Assembly (NCBI RefSeq): GCF_003994465.1
Contig: NZ_RZNX01000008.1
Span: 62,001-126,000 of the forward strand
Origin: Paenibacillus zeisoli
GTDB lineage: Bacteria > Bacillota > Bacilli > Paenibacillales > Paenibacillaceae
Length of the DNA stretch: 64,000 bases
Direction: 5' to 3'
Position 1 is the first letter of the stretch. Every line of letters starts with the position of its first letter. Below the pieces are notes generated by a model that ran no database searches, was not told where the DNA came from, and saw nothing but the letters and a program-made list of their open reading frames with translations. A program made the position numbers and the translations under genes. Of the stretch, positions 1 to 8,148 are shown piece after piece.

Positions 1-833
1 TTCTGCGGGGGCACCGTCTCTGCGGCAAGTACCTGTCCGCTCTGGACACTGCCTATGCGGGTTGCCTCTTCAGGCACAATTTTGAAAGTCAGCTTATCCA
101 GATGTGAAGCTCCCTTGTTGTCCGCAATCGGCGGTCCCCAGTTATACTCTGCATTCTTCTCAAGCACAATCTGGTCGTTCTCGGACCAGCTTACGAACTT
201 GAACGGGCCAGTTCCCACAGGGTGCTTGCCGTATTGTTCACCATACTGCTGAAGTGCCTTAGGTGAGGATATCCCGAGAAATGCGGAGCTTAACCCGCTA
301 AGCAGCGGCTCAAACGGTTCCGTGAGGTTCACTTTGATCGTATCCTCGCTAATGACCTCGGCGGATTTGAACGGACCAATCAGCGTGCGCGCCTGCCCGG
401 TCAAGGTCTGGGTATGATCGAGGGTGGCCTTCACCGCTGCCGCGTTAAAAGGAGTCCCGTCATGGAACTTAACGTTGTGGCGAAGCTTGAAGGTATAGCT
501 CTTGCCATCCGCCGACTTCGTCCAGCTCTCAGCCAGCCATGGCTTGAAGGTGCCGTCAGGCAGCTCGGATACCAGGCTGTCATAAATGTTGCGGAACACT
601 CTGTGAGATACAGCGTAACCGCTCTTGCCTGGGTCCAGAGAGTCCGGTGAGGTGGCCAGCGCATAACTCAGCTCTCCACCTGATGAAGAACTGCTGCCGC
701 TCCCTTCAGCCGCAGCTTTGGGCGTTCCGGTATCACCTGCTCCTTTACTTGAAGCGCACCCGGTAAGTACAAGTACAAATGCGGCAGATACTAAAACAAA
801 CTTCATCCAATTCGAAGCTCTTCTCTTATTCAA
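1..833 (-). CDS. ABC transporter substrate-binding lipoprotein, family 5 (peptide/nickel type), C-terminus beyond window
   Basis: The frame is open from a TTG at 833 to the window edge, so the gene is cut at its 3' end (277 codons visible). A short basic N-terminus and hydrophobic stretch lead to the lipobox LTGC, so the protein should be a lipid-anchored surface receptor. The text that follows (SYALATSPDSLDPGKS, then FHDGTPFNAAAVKATL, then GTGPFKF) is typical of the DppA/OppA family. The TTG start is chosen because a GGGGGAG ribosome site lies about 7 bases upstream. It is the most distal visible gene of the minus-strand monooxygenase cluster and may import that cluster's substrate. This substrate role is inferred from position. 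Confidence 0.85.
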   Translation of the reverse strand, partial: MNKRRASNWMKFVLVSAAFVLVLTGCASSKGAGDTGTPKAAAEGSGSSSSSGGELSYALATSPDSLDPGKSGYAVSHRVFRNIYDSLVSELPDGTFKPWLAESWTKSADGKSYTFKLRHNVKFHDGTPFNAAAVKATLDHTQTLTGQARTLIGPFKSAEVISEDTIKVNLTEPFEPLLSGLSSAFLGISSPKALQQYGEQYGKHPVGTGPFKFVSWSENDQIVLEKNAEYNWGPPIADNKGASHLDKLTFKIVPEEATRIGSVQSGQVLAAETVPPQ

Positions 834-902
834 TATGTTCTCCCCCTCTTGATAAATCTGAATGTGAACAGCAGCAGATCCTCAGTCTACTTCGCAGATC
901 TG

Positions 903-1397
903 TTAGACCTGAGGAACCTCGTCCTGAGTAGACCTGGCTGCTAACGCCTCTTTGATCCGGTTAATCTGACCGAGATGATGATGCACATGTCTGATGAACC
1001 CGGATACGATCGCTTCGGCGGTTACCGTCTCCCCTTTGAAATTCACCCCGGTCTTCTTCCAGTCACTATCCGTCAAGCGTTCAAACAGCAAGCTGTTATA
1101 CTGAAGCAACGCCTGATAAACACCCAAAATGTCTTCAATACGGCTCTCGTTCGCCTTCTGACCGTATACCCAGGCATCCTGATCGAAAGCAGGCAGCTGA
1201 GCTGTCGTGCCGGCAAGCACATCACGAATCCGGAAAGACACAACGAAGTTGTGATCGGCCAAATGGGCCAGCACTTCGGTAATGCTCCACGATTCGGGTG
1301 ATGCTTTCCATTTCAGCTCTTCAGGGCTAAGGTCCGTGGTGGCTTGTTCTAACACTCGGTAAGTATCCAGATAGTCTGGAATATGGATAGTACTCAT
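903..1397 (-). CDS. DinB-family protein (putative metal-dependent thiol transferase fold)
   Basis: A 164-residue protein with the four-helix DinB pattern: the motif WSITEVLAHLADHN near residue 36 and HVHHHLGQI near residue 137 supply the three histidines that bind a metal in DinB/YfiT-like proteins. Family members use bacillithiol or mycothiol as cofactor in several Gram-positives, but many have no known reaction. AGGAGG lies just upstream of the ATG at 1397. It sits between the lipoprotein receptor and an LLM monooxygenase on the same strand, which suggests a part in the same catabolic or detoxification pathway. The substrate is unknown. Confidence 0.75.
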   Translation of the reverse strand: MSTIHIPDYLDTYRVLEQATTDLSPEELKWKASPESWSITEVLAHLADHNFVVSFRIRDVLAGTTAQLPAFDQDAWVYGQKANESRIEDILGVYQALLQYNSLLFERLTDSDWKKTGVNFKGETVTAEAIVSGFIRHVHHHLGQINRIKEALAARSTQDEVPQV

Positions 1398-1509
1398 GGT
1401 AAGTTCCTCCTGAAATATAATATAATTTAATTTTATTTAACTCATAGATTTAGTCGGATTAATTAGAGCACTGGGTGCGCTGAGCTAAAAGATCACCTGT
1501 CAGCAAGAA

Positions 1510-1550
1510 TGTGAAATGATTCCCGGTGGGTGAAGGTGTGAAATGATTCC
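1510..1550. repeat. 13-bp direct repeat between the DinB and LLM genes
   Basis: GTGAAATGATTCC occurs twice, at 1511-1523 and 1538-1550, 27 bp apart, in the 175-bp gap between two minus-strand genes. No gene is seen in the gap. The repeat could be a regulatory half-site pair or a chance duplication. Confidence 0.5.
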
Positions 1551-1572
1551 GAATATCACTTAGCTGGCTCAC

Positions 1573-2637
1573 TTAGTTCAAGCTTGGTTCCAGCACCGGC
1601 GAAGAATCCCATACCGTGCTCGGGATTTCCCGCTTCAGCACGGGAATAACTTCTGAAGCAAACCGTTCAACCTGCTCCTTCTGCTCAGCCTCGGTCAACC
1701 CGTCTACGCTGATGCTGAGCACTTGATGCCCGTAGGCCTCATGATATTTCAGAATTTTCTCTATAACTCGGTCTGCACTTCCGACCAGGGCGGGTCCATT
1801 CGCGATATTGTCCTCAAGGTCTTTGAAAGGAGACTGGTTATGTTTGGCGGAATCGGTGGATTGGAAGGAGTCATAATAAGGTCGATATCGCCGGATGGCT
1901 TCCTCATTTGTATTCGCAAGGTACAAGCTGCCTCCGCCAGCACCGACCACAGCAGCCTTGGGATCATGCCCATAGTAGGCCAGCCGCTCCCGATAATGGT
2001 CAATTAAGTCTTTGTACTTCGCCATGGGGTGAAAGGTATTGGAAGAAAAGATGGGCTCCCCGTACTTCGCTGCAAGCTCCGTAGATCTCGTGCTCGATGC
2101 GCTGCCATGCCATAGCGGAATTGTCTTCTGGTATGGTCTTGGCTGTGTGGTAACCTGATCCAGCGGCGTACGGTATCTTCCCTCCCAGCTGACATCCTCC
2201 TCTCTCCACAAGCGCCGCAGCAGCTCATACCGCTCGGCAAGCGAGTCCCACTGCTCCTCTTCGGTAATCCCGAACAGCGGATAGTGGCGCGGGTCATTCC
2301 CTTTGCCAATAATCATCTCGAGTCTTCCTCCTGAGAGATGATCTAGCGTTGCATAATCCTCGGCTACCCGAACAGGGTCAAGCACACTCAGAACGGTCAC
2401 GGTACTGAGCAAACGGATCCGCGAGGTTCTTGTAGCTATGGCTGTCAGCACCAATGGCGGAGAAGAGGACAGAAAAGGAGCCCCGTGGCGCTCGCCAACT
2501 CCGTAGGCATCGAATCCCAGCTTTTCAGCAAGAACTGCCTGGTTCAGCACGTTCTGAAATTTCTGCTGTGCCGTCAGCGTTTCCCCGGTTACTGAATTGG
2601 GAATGTTCATCATCAGGCTGAACAGGGCAAACTTCAT
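1573..2637 (-). CDS. LLM-class flavin-dependent monooxygenase
   Basis: A 354-residue luciferase-like monooxygenase. The barrel start (MKFALFSLMMNIPNS), the motif GFDAYGVGERHG, the segment TSRIRLLSTVTVLSVLDPVRVAEDYATLDHLSGGRLEMIIGKG and the later GSADRVIEKI are characteristic of the family that uses reduced FMN and oxygen on sulfur, nitrogen or carbonyl substrates. The length is usual. It is a likely counterpart of B. subtilis YtmO. A second LLM enzyme lies upstream in the cluster with an amidohydrolase between them, as in the ytm/ytn and yxe sulfur-salvage operons. The exact substrate cannot be read from sequence. Confidence 0.85.
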   Translation of the reverse strand: MKFALFSLMMNIPNSVTGETLTAQQKFQNVLNQAVLAEKLGFDAYGVGERHGAPFLSSSPPLVLTAIATRTSRIRLLSTVTVLSVLDPVRVAEDYATLDHLSGGRLEMIIGKGNDPRHYPLFGITEEEQWDSLAERYELLRRLWREEDVSWEGRYRTPLDQVTTQPRPYQKTIPLWHGSASSTRSTELAAKYGEPIFSSNTFHPMAKYKDLIDHYRERLAYYGHDPKAAVVGAGGGSLYLANTNEEAIRRYRPYYDSFQSTDSAKHNQSPFKDLEDNIANGPALVGSADRVIEKILKYHEAYGHQVLSISVDGLTEAEQKEQVERFASEVIPVLKREIPSTVWDSSPVLEPSLN

Positions 2638-2659
2638 ATGGTCTATTCCCCTTTAGATA

Positions 2660-2827
2660 TCAATATTCGCTTCTTATAGGAACTCCAAATTCTGCTTTAA
2701 GTGCCACCTTTCTAAAATAATCAAAGCTTGGGTTAGTGTCTCTCCATGTCTCAGGCTGGGTACGGGTAAGCTCGTTCTTGTCATTGTCATAACCAAAGAT
2801 CGGACGTGCTGACTTCCTTCTTCGCAT
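2660..2827 (-). CDS. Small conserved-looking protein within monooxygenase cluster, unknown
   Basis: A 55-residue basic protein with no signal peptide or membrane segment. The ATG at 2827 is preferred over a longer start at 2866 because AAGGGAG lies just upstream of it. The gene fits tightly between the amidohydrolase and the LLM monooxygenase (22 bp to the next start) on the same strand. I do not recognise the family. The C-terminal part contains FDYFRKVALKAEFGVP. It may be a small accessory protein, or a spurious frame in a leader. Confidence 0.45.
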   Translation of the reverse strand: MRRRKSARPIFGYDNDKNELTRTQPETWRDTNPSFDYFRKVALKAEFGVPIRSEY

Positions 2828-2897
2828 GGTTGTAGACTCCCTTCCTTCACAAGATTGGCAATTCAATGCTTAAAAGCGCTAAAGAATCCATGTAGAC

Positions 2898-4172
2898 TTA
2901 AGGATTCACATACCGCTCAAACGGCAGTGCTGCTGTAAACGCGACCTCCCGCTCTTCCTGTTCTTCCCCCAAAGCCTCAAACACGAACTGTACATGAAGC
3001 TTCGCACCCAGAGTAAGTATCGATTCATCCAGCTCGAACTTCGAGTGGTGTATCGGATAGATTGGGTGGCAGCCATCCCGCGATGATCCCAGAAAAGCGA
3101 ATGTGCCCGGAACCTGTTCGGTATACAGCGCGAAATCTTCCCCGGCCAGGATCGGTCTAAGCTCCTGAACACCTGACTTCCCGAACACGACATGTCCGGC
3201 CTGTTCCGCCAGCTGGCGAACATGGCTATCGTTGCTCAGTAGCGTGCCGGTACGCTGAATCACCTCAGACGTACCTCCATGCTGCAGTGCGATCAGCTCC
3301 GCTGTTTTTTGAATCTTGTGTGTGATTCGATCCACTACATCCGGATGGAAGGCCCGGAATGAGCCTTTAATCTCACTATGATCTGCAATGGCATTCAAGA
3401 CAGTACCTGCATTCAATGTTCCAAAAGACAGCACGGCAGGCTCCAGCGGATCCACCATGGTGGTCATAGCCAGCTTGATCTCATTAATGAATTGGGCAGC
3501 CATGAGTATGGCATCCGCCGCCAGGTGCGGCGAGCTGTGATGCCCGCTCACGCCATGGAAGCGGACCGTGAAATGCGAGGAAGCCGCCATGGCCTCCTTC
3601 TTGTGCAGCCCGAGCGTGCCCGCCGGCAGATCCGGCCAGACATGCATGGCGAAGCTCATGTCCACGCCCTCTAGGATGCCGGCCTCAATCATGTCCCGGC
3701 CGCCGCTGATCAGGCGGCCGTCAGACTCCAGCTGGCGCGTGCCCTCCTCGGCCGGCTGGAACACGAACTTCACCGTACCGTGGAGTTCGTTCCTGAACCG
3801 GCTGAGCGCTTTGGCTGCGCCCAGCAGCATGGCTGTGTGCGCATCATGCCCGCAGGCATGCATGATGCCCGCGTGACGGGAGCTGTATGCTGCTCCCGTC
3901 TCCTCCTGGATCGGCAGGGCGTCCATATCCGCCCTCAGCAGGACCATCCGGCCCTCCCCGCTTCCACGAAGGAGGCCGACAACCCCGCTGCCGAAGTGGC
4001 GGCCTACCTGCCGCTGCACTTCAAGACCATACTGCTCAAGCAGCTCGGCTACCATGTCCGCCGTTCGCGGAACATCGAACAGCACCTCCGGATGCTGATG
4101 AATATCCCGGCGAATCCAGGTAAGCTCCTCCTTCAGTGTATCGATATAGGCAAGAATAGGTGCCGAGTCCAT
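2898..4172 (-). CDS. M20-family amidohydrolase (N-acyl-amino acid deacylase type)
   Basis: A 424-residue peptidase M20D protein. Metal-binding motifs are visible: ADMDALPIQEETG near residue 82, then HACGHDAHTAMLLGAAK, FQPAEEGT and, near the C-terminus, AGEDFALY. Relatives such as B. subtilis YxeP and YtnL remove N-acyl groups from modified cysteines or other amino acids. Its ATG overlaps the TGA of the upstream monooxygenase by one base, implying translational coupling. The 3540-3990 stretch is more G+C-rich than its neighbours. In this setting it probably deacylates the product released by the monooxygenases. That step is inferred from the yxe/ytn parallels. Confidence 0.85.
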   Translation of the reverse strand: MDSAPILAYIDTLKEELTWIRRDIHQHPEVLFDVPRTADMVAELLEQYGLEVQRQVGRHFGSGVVGLLRGSGEGRMVLLRADMDALPIQEETGAAYSSRHAGIMHACGHDAHTAMLLGAAKALSRFRNELHGTVKFVFQPAEEGTRQLESDGRLISGGRDMIEAGILEGVDMSFAMHVWPDLPAGTLGLHKKEAMAASSHFTVRFHGVSGHHSSPHLAADAILMAAQFINEIKLAMTTMVDPLEPAVLSFGTLNAGTVLNAIADHSEIKGSFRAFHPDVVDRITHKIQKTAELIALQHGGTSEVIQRTGTLLSNDSHVRQLAEQAGHVVFGKSGVQELRPILAGEDFALYTEQVPGTFAFLGSSRDGCHPIYPIHHSKFELDESILTLGAKLHVQFVFEALGEEQEEREVAFTAALPFERYVNP

Positions 4173-5500
4173 CAGCTGTTCACTTTTTGCTTGGCATACC
4201 GGTTCTCAGGAATCGGAACCTCCAGATTTCCTCTTAGCGTATCGGCTTCGTAATCCAATCTGTAGAGGCCGCGTTCTTGCAGAATAGGAACGACTAGATC
4301 TACAAAATCGCTCAGTCCGCTTGGCAGCTCGGAATGAATAATGAACCCGTCAGCAGCACCCTCCTCATGCCAAGTCTGGATTTTATCTGCAACCTGCTCC
4401 GGTGTTCCGATAAATCCGGTTCTCGGAGTTGCGGCCTGCAGGGCAACCTGATGAAGTGTTAAATTCTGCTCTTTCGCCTTTTGCTTGATCTTGTCTGTTC
4501 CGCTGCGGAAGCTGTTGGAGCCGAAGTCTCCCAGGTCCGGGAACGGCTCATCCAGCGGATATTGCGAGAAGTCATGATGCTCGAAGAACCGGCCCAGATA
4601 ATTAAGCGCATTCTCTATAGTCACAAGCCCCGCGAGCTCCTGATATTTGCGCTCTGCCTCTTCTTCCGTTCTGCCTACAATCGGCCCGATTCCCGGTAGA
4701 ATGAGAATGTCTTCCGGAGACCGCCCGAACCGGACTGCACGCTCTTTGACATCCTTGTAGAACGCCTTGGCTTCCTCCAGGTTATCCTGTCCGGTGAATA
4801 CGGCATCTGCTTCCTTGGCCGCCAGATTCTTCCCGTCTTCCGAAGACCCGGCTTGGAAGATTACCGGCTGTCCCTGCTTGGAGCGGGCAATGTTCAGCGG
4901 GCCCTTCACCGAGAAGAACTCTCCCTTGTGATTGAGCGTGTGCAGCTTCTCTGGATCGAAGAAGACGCCCGATTCTTTATCCCGAACGAACGCATCATCT
5001 TCCCATGAATCCCACAGCCCTCTGGATACCTGCAAATATTCTTCAGCGATTCTGTAACGCTGTGGATGGGAAGGATGCTCCGACTTGCTGAAATTCAGCG
5101 CTGAGCCCTCCAGTGGAGATGTGACCACATTCCACCCGGCCCGCCCGCCGCTGATATGGTCCAGTGAGGCAAACTGCCTGGAGACGGTGAACGGTTCACT
5201 ATAGGAGGTAGACAGGGTCCCAACCAGACCGATCCTCGAGGTGACTGCAGCAAGTGCGGATAGAATGGTAATAGGTTCAAATCGGTTCAGGAAATGAGGA
5301 ATCGATTTCTCGTTAATATATAGACCGTCAGCAATAAAGACCAAATCGAACTTACCTTCCTCTGCCTTTAGTGTCTGACGCTTATAGAACTCAAAATTTA
5401 CACTGGCGTCTGTAATCGCCTCCGGGTGCCGCCAGGAGGATACTGAACCTCCTACCCCATGTACAAGTGCGCCGAATTTTATTTTTTTAGAACTGGCCAT
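4172..5500 (-). CDS. NtaA/SnaA/DszA-type LLM flavin monooxygenase (YxeK/YtnJ-like)
   Basis: A 442-residue enzyme of the nitrilotriacetate/dibenzothiophene monooxygenase group. It begins [23 protein letters not shown] and contains [43 protein letters not shown] and [15 protein letters not shown]. These two-component enzymes take FMNH2 from a separate reductase, which is not in the window. It is the first gene after a good promoter at 5569-5598 and is coupled to the amidohydrolase by a TGATG overlap. In B. subtilis, relatives oxidise S-(2-succino)cysteine derivatives or other modified cysteines. A similar role is likely but unproven. Confidence 0.88.
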   Translation of the reverse strand: MASSKKIKFGALVHGVGGSVSSWRHPEAITDASVNFEFYKRQTLKAEEGKFDLVFIADGLYINEKSIPHFLNRFEPITILSALAAVTSRIGLVGTLSTSYSEPFTVSRQFASLDHISGGRAGWNVVTSPLEGSALNFSKSEHPSHPQRYRIAEEYLQVSRGLWDSWEDDAFVRDKESGVFFDPEKLHTLNHKGEFFSVKGPLNIARSKQGQPVIFQAGSSEDGKNLAAKEADAVFTGQDNLEEAKAFYKDVKERAVRFGRSPEDILILPGIGPIVGRTEEEAERKYQELAGLVTIENALNYLGRFFEHHDFSQYPLDEPFPDLGDFGSNSFRSGTDKIKQKAKEQNLTLHQVALQAATPRTGFIGTPEQVADKIQTWHEEGAADGFIIHSELPSGLSDFVDLVVPILQERGLYRLDYEADTLRGNLEVPIPENRYAKQKVNS

Positions 5501-5568
5501 TAACTTCTCCTCCTTTTGAAAATATAATTTCTATAATTCCGATGAGTTAAATCGTATTTATGGCGATA

Positions 5569-5598
5569 ACTATACCACCCAATTTTTAACTCCGTCAA
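5569..5598 (-). promoter_or_regulatory. SigA-type promoter of monooxygenase operon
   Basis: On the minus strand, TTGACG (5598-5593) and TATAGT (5574-5569) are separated by 18 bp, about 70 bases upstream of the NtaA-like start. The gap also carries the usual position for a LysR site, but I could not single out a clear T-N11-A box. Confidence 0.65.
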
Positions 5599-5653
5599 TC
5601 AGGCAGCTAATCAACTCTTTCTATTCGCTAATAGATAACTTTGATATGAATAA

Positions 5654-6535
5654 TTAATGTATTAAAGCTTCTCTTCCAGCCGTAAGGAAAGCTTGGGCGA
5701 GTGAGGTACTCTCCCCTATGCGCGAGATAATATGAGTGTGCAGGGCGTTGCCCGAAATCTCCGGAACCTGAACAGGTATCAGACGGCCCTCTTGGACCTC
5801 CCTCCTCGCGCACAGCTCCGGCAGAAAGCATATCCCGGCACGGTTCATGACGAGCTTCTTGGCCGTCTCCAGGTTATCAACCTGATAGTTAATACTTGGC
5901 GGCTCAGTCAAGCTTTCAAAGGAACGCTGAATTCTAACCCAGTCCAGTGATCCGCATTCAAAAAAGATAAAGGGCTCACGACTGAGAAGCTCGGCAGATA
6001 CATGCTCCAGCTTGGTAAAAGGATGATCCTCATAGACAAATAGCTTGATCGGGTCTTCCAGCAGCTTCAAGGAATGAATATGCGGATGAATTACATTCCT
6101 CACCAGCCCTAGATCGCTCTCGCTGCTCAGAACCCGGTGCAGGATGGTATCACTTGGAGCCGTTGTGAGCCTGATATTGACTTCCGGGAATTCTTCTTTG
6201 ATCCTGGGCAGAATCTGCGGAATTATGTAGTTAGATGCCGATACCGTGCAATCAATTCTCAGCTCACCCGTCACTTCTGCCGCCCGGTGAAGATGCTGCT
6301 TGGAACTTTGGTAGAGACGGAGAATCTGCTGCGCATCCGGCAGGAAGCGCTGGCCCTTGTCTGTGAGATTAATTTTCTTGCCCATACGGTCAAACAGCTG
6401 GCAGTCCAAGTCCCGTTCCAAGGACTGAATACGGGCGGTTACCGAAGGCTGGGATAAGAATAAAGCATCCGCAGCCTTATTAAAGCTTCCATAGTGTACG
6501 ACATATACAAATGCCTCAAGATTATCAAGGTTCAT
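5654..6535 (-). CDS. LysR-family transcriptional regulator
   Basis: A 293-residue LysR protein. The N-terminal winged HTH is clear (NLEAFVYVVHYGSFNKAADALFLSQPSVTARIQSLER), followed by a periplasmic-binding-protein-like effector domain. It lies immediately upstream of, and in the same orientation as, the NtaA-like monooxygenase. It is therefore the obvious candidate activator of that operon, like YtlI for the ytmI operon of B. subtilis. LysR regulators more often sit divergent to their target; here the arrangement is co-directional, with a separate promoter in between. The inducer is unknown. Confidence 0.85.
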   Translation of the reverse strand: MNLDNLEAFVYVVHYGSFNKAADALFLSQPSVTARIQSLERDLDCQLFDRMGKKINLTDKGQRFLPDAQQILRLYQSSKQHLHRAAEVTGELRIDCTVSASNYIIPQILPRIKEEFPEVNIRLTTAPSDTILHRVLSSESDLGLVRNVIHPHIHSLKLLEDPIKLFVYEDHPFTKLEHVSAELLSREPFIFFECGSLDWVRIQRSFESLTEPPSINYQVDNLETAKKLVMNRAGICFLPELCARREVQEGRLIPVQVPEISGNALHTHIISRIGESTSLAQAFLTAGREALIH

Positions 6536-6750
6536 CCTTTTCGACCCTCCCCATTCAACAATACATATTTAACATATTAGTTAACTCGGATTTAAATGTG
6601 CATGGTTTTGTTTAGGGACGAGTATACGTCACACGGTTTGCATGCGTCAATTAAAATCTCCTAATTTTTCTATTTATCTTGCCTGGGAGATACTAGAAGT
6701 AATATGATATACATAGGTCTAAAGTCCAATTCCAAAATGAGGTGTCATCG

Positions 6751-7431
6751 GTGGGGTGCAAAGGTAGGATTGCCGCAGCTTCAATTACATTCTGCTTTCA
6801 AACAGTGTTCGTTCTTTACGACGCAGCCAAGTATGGACGCCTCGATGCTTTCGTACTGGCAGGTTACTTGCTGGTTCTTCCTATCGCCTACTGGGCTGGC
6901 CTTCATTTCGACAGGATTAAGGCCGAATCTGAAAAAGACCCACTCACACGTCTGTATAATCGGCGTTATGTTATGGATTCTTATGCCAGGCTTACGATGC
7001 GTGCCAGCAGACAATTAGGCAAATTGTTCGTGCTCATGATTGACTGTGATAACTTCAAAACCATCAATGACAAATTATCACATGAGAAAGGTGATCTAGT
7101 TCTTCAGAGAATCGCGGCTCTCCTGAGGGCGCATACCCGATCTACGGATATTGTATCCCGCTGGGGCGGTGACGAATTCCTGGTTATCGGTGAGTATAAT
7201 GGATCGGAAGCCCTAACCGCCATGCTCAAGAGGATTGCAGGTGAGCTTGAGAACCTCTCTCTTGAAATGGGTATCCCTATCTCCGCCACAATTGGTTCAG
7301 CCGTTTATCCAGATGACCATCACCACATTAATGAACTGATCAAGATTGCAGACCGGGAGATGTATTCCTATAAGCCCCGTACGAAGGAAGAGGATGCATT
7401 CCTGTCCTATGATCTTCCTGAGCAGCATTGA
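6751..7431 (+). CDS. Membrane-associated diguanylate cyclase (GGDEF)
   Basis: A 226-residue protein with a short hydrophobic N-terminal part (residues about 8-55, probably two membrane segments) followed by a GGDEF domain. It has the DPLTRLYNRRY lead-in, the metal-binding LMIDCDNFKTIND and an intact signature RWGGDEF, so it should make c-di-GMP from two GTP. No RxxD inhibitory site precedes the signature. The GTG at 6751 is preferred because GAGGTG lies 6 bases upstream; a GTG at 6742 is in the same frame. The membrane part is shorter than in most such cyclases. It appears to be a single-gene unit ending in a strong terminator. Confidence 0.78.
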   Translation: MGCKGRIAAASITFCFQTVFVLYDAAKYGRLDAFVLAGYLLVLPIAYWAGLHFDRIKAESEKDPLTRLYNRRYVMDSYARLTMRASRQLGKLFVLMIDCDNFKTINDKLSHEKGDLVLQRIAALLRAHTRSTDIVSRWGGDEFLVIGEYNGSEALTAMLKRIAGELENLSLEMGIPISATIGSAVYPDDHHHINELIKIADREMYSYKPRTKEEDAFLSYDLPEQH

Positions 7432-7456
7432 TAGACTTTGCATTTTTTAATATAAA

Positions 7457-7500
7457 AAGACGCTCTCCAGAGTTCATCCTCAGGGAGCGTCTTCTTTTTT
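7457..7500. terminator. Bidirectional terminator between GGDEF gene and nitrate operon tail
   Basis: Arms AAGACGCTC (7457-7465) and GAGCGTCTT (7485-7493), followed by a T run on the plus strand and preceded by an A run that serves the converging minus-strand operon. Confidence 0.85.
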
Positions 7501-7508
7501 ATTTAAAC

Positions 7509-7787
7509 CTATAAACGTTTAATGCTGTATACGAGCTTTCCTTCCGAATCGGTAGAAGTGAACTCTTCCTCCGTAAGCTCTGTCAACTGCTCGAATACAG
7601 GAACGGCCACGAACTGCCAGTCGCTGATATAAAAGCGGATATATCCGCCATCGGAGTCAAGTTCCGTGCGTGCCAGATCATACGTCTTGGGTGGTGCAAC
7701 TGGATCAAGTCCGAGCCTGTCGGTAATCTTTACCTCTATAGAATGACCGTGCCATTCTACCAGCTTGTTAACCATGATAGGGTCCAT
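7509..7787 (-). CDS. Small hypothetical protein at end of nitrate operon
   Basis: A 92-residue acidic soluble protein without membrane segments; I do not recognise it. It reads MVNKLVEWHGHSIEVKI at the start and ends in EGKLVYSIKRL. It follows the 105-residue gene by 3 bases and lies before the terminator at 7457-7500, so it should be the last gene of the nitrate transcript. It has no cysteine cluster or nucleotide-binding motif. A role in the nitrate system is inferred only from co-transcription. Confidence 0.6.
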   Translation of the reverse strand: MDPIMVNKLVEWHGHSIEVKITDRLGLDPVAPPKTYDLARTELDSDGGYIRFYISDWQFVAVPVFEQLTELTEEEFTSTDSEGKLVYSIKRL

Positions 7788-7790
7788 TCG

Positions 7791-8108
7791 CTACGCCTCC
7801 TTCATCCTGCAGCCGCCTGCATCTTCTTGGGGAATCACCTGCAAAGAATACCCGCTGAGCCAATCCCAGCAAGGGGAATTCAACTTAGGGTCTATGAAAT
7901 TTAAGAATTGGTCTTCGGTTTCGCACACTGTGAGGCCCTTGCCTTCGGCGACAGCTATAAGGAGTCCATCCTGTCTCTTCAGTTCCACATACCAGGTGAT
8001 ATGTTCATCCAGCCCGGCAAGCTCATCTTCAATAATATCCTGCATATCCGGGTGAGCTTCCTCATGGGTTATGAAGACCAGATCCCAATTCAACTGGCTT
8101 ACGTTCAC
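7791..8108 (-). CDS. Small hypothetical protein downstream of narK
   Basis: A 105-residue protein starting at the GTG at 8108 (VNVSQLNWDLVFITHEEAHPDMQ). That start has a long AGGGGGGG ribosome site 7 bases upstream, and choosing it avoids a 74-base overlap with narK. It contains several Trp and acidic residues and no membrane segment. It is separated from narK by 40 bases and overlaps nothing. Family not recognised. The pairing with the 92-residue gene, both without known homologues to me, suggests a small accessory module of this operon. Confidence 0.6.
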   Translation of the reverse strand: MNVSQLNWDLVFITHEEAHPDMQDIIEDELAGLDEHITWYVELKRQDGLLIAVAEGKGLTVCETEDQFLNFIDPKLNSPCWDWLSGYSLQVIPQEDAGGCRMKEA

Positions 8109-8148
8109 AGAAGATCCCCCCCTAGGCTTGTCGTTCATTGGGCAAGCC

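Noticed and set aside
6704-7018. 104-residue plus-strand frame at the start of the GGDEF gene, considered as evidence for a frameshifted longer N-terminus
   Set aside because: Its sequence lacks membrane-domain features, and the GTG at 6751 has a well-placed GAGGTG site, so no frameshift needs to be invoked.
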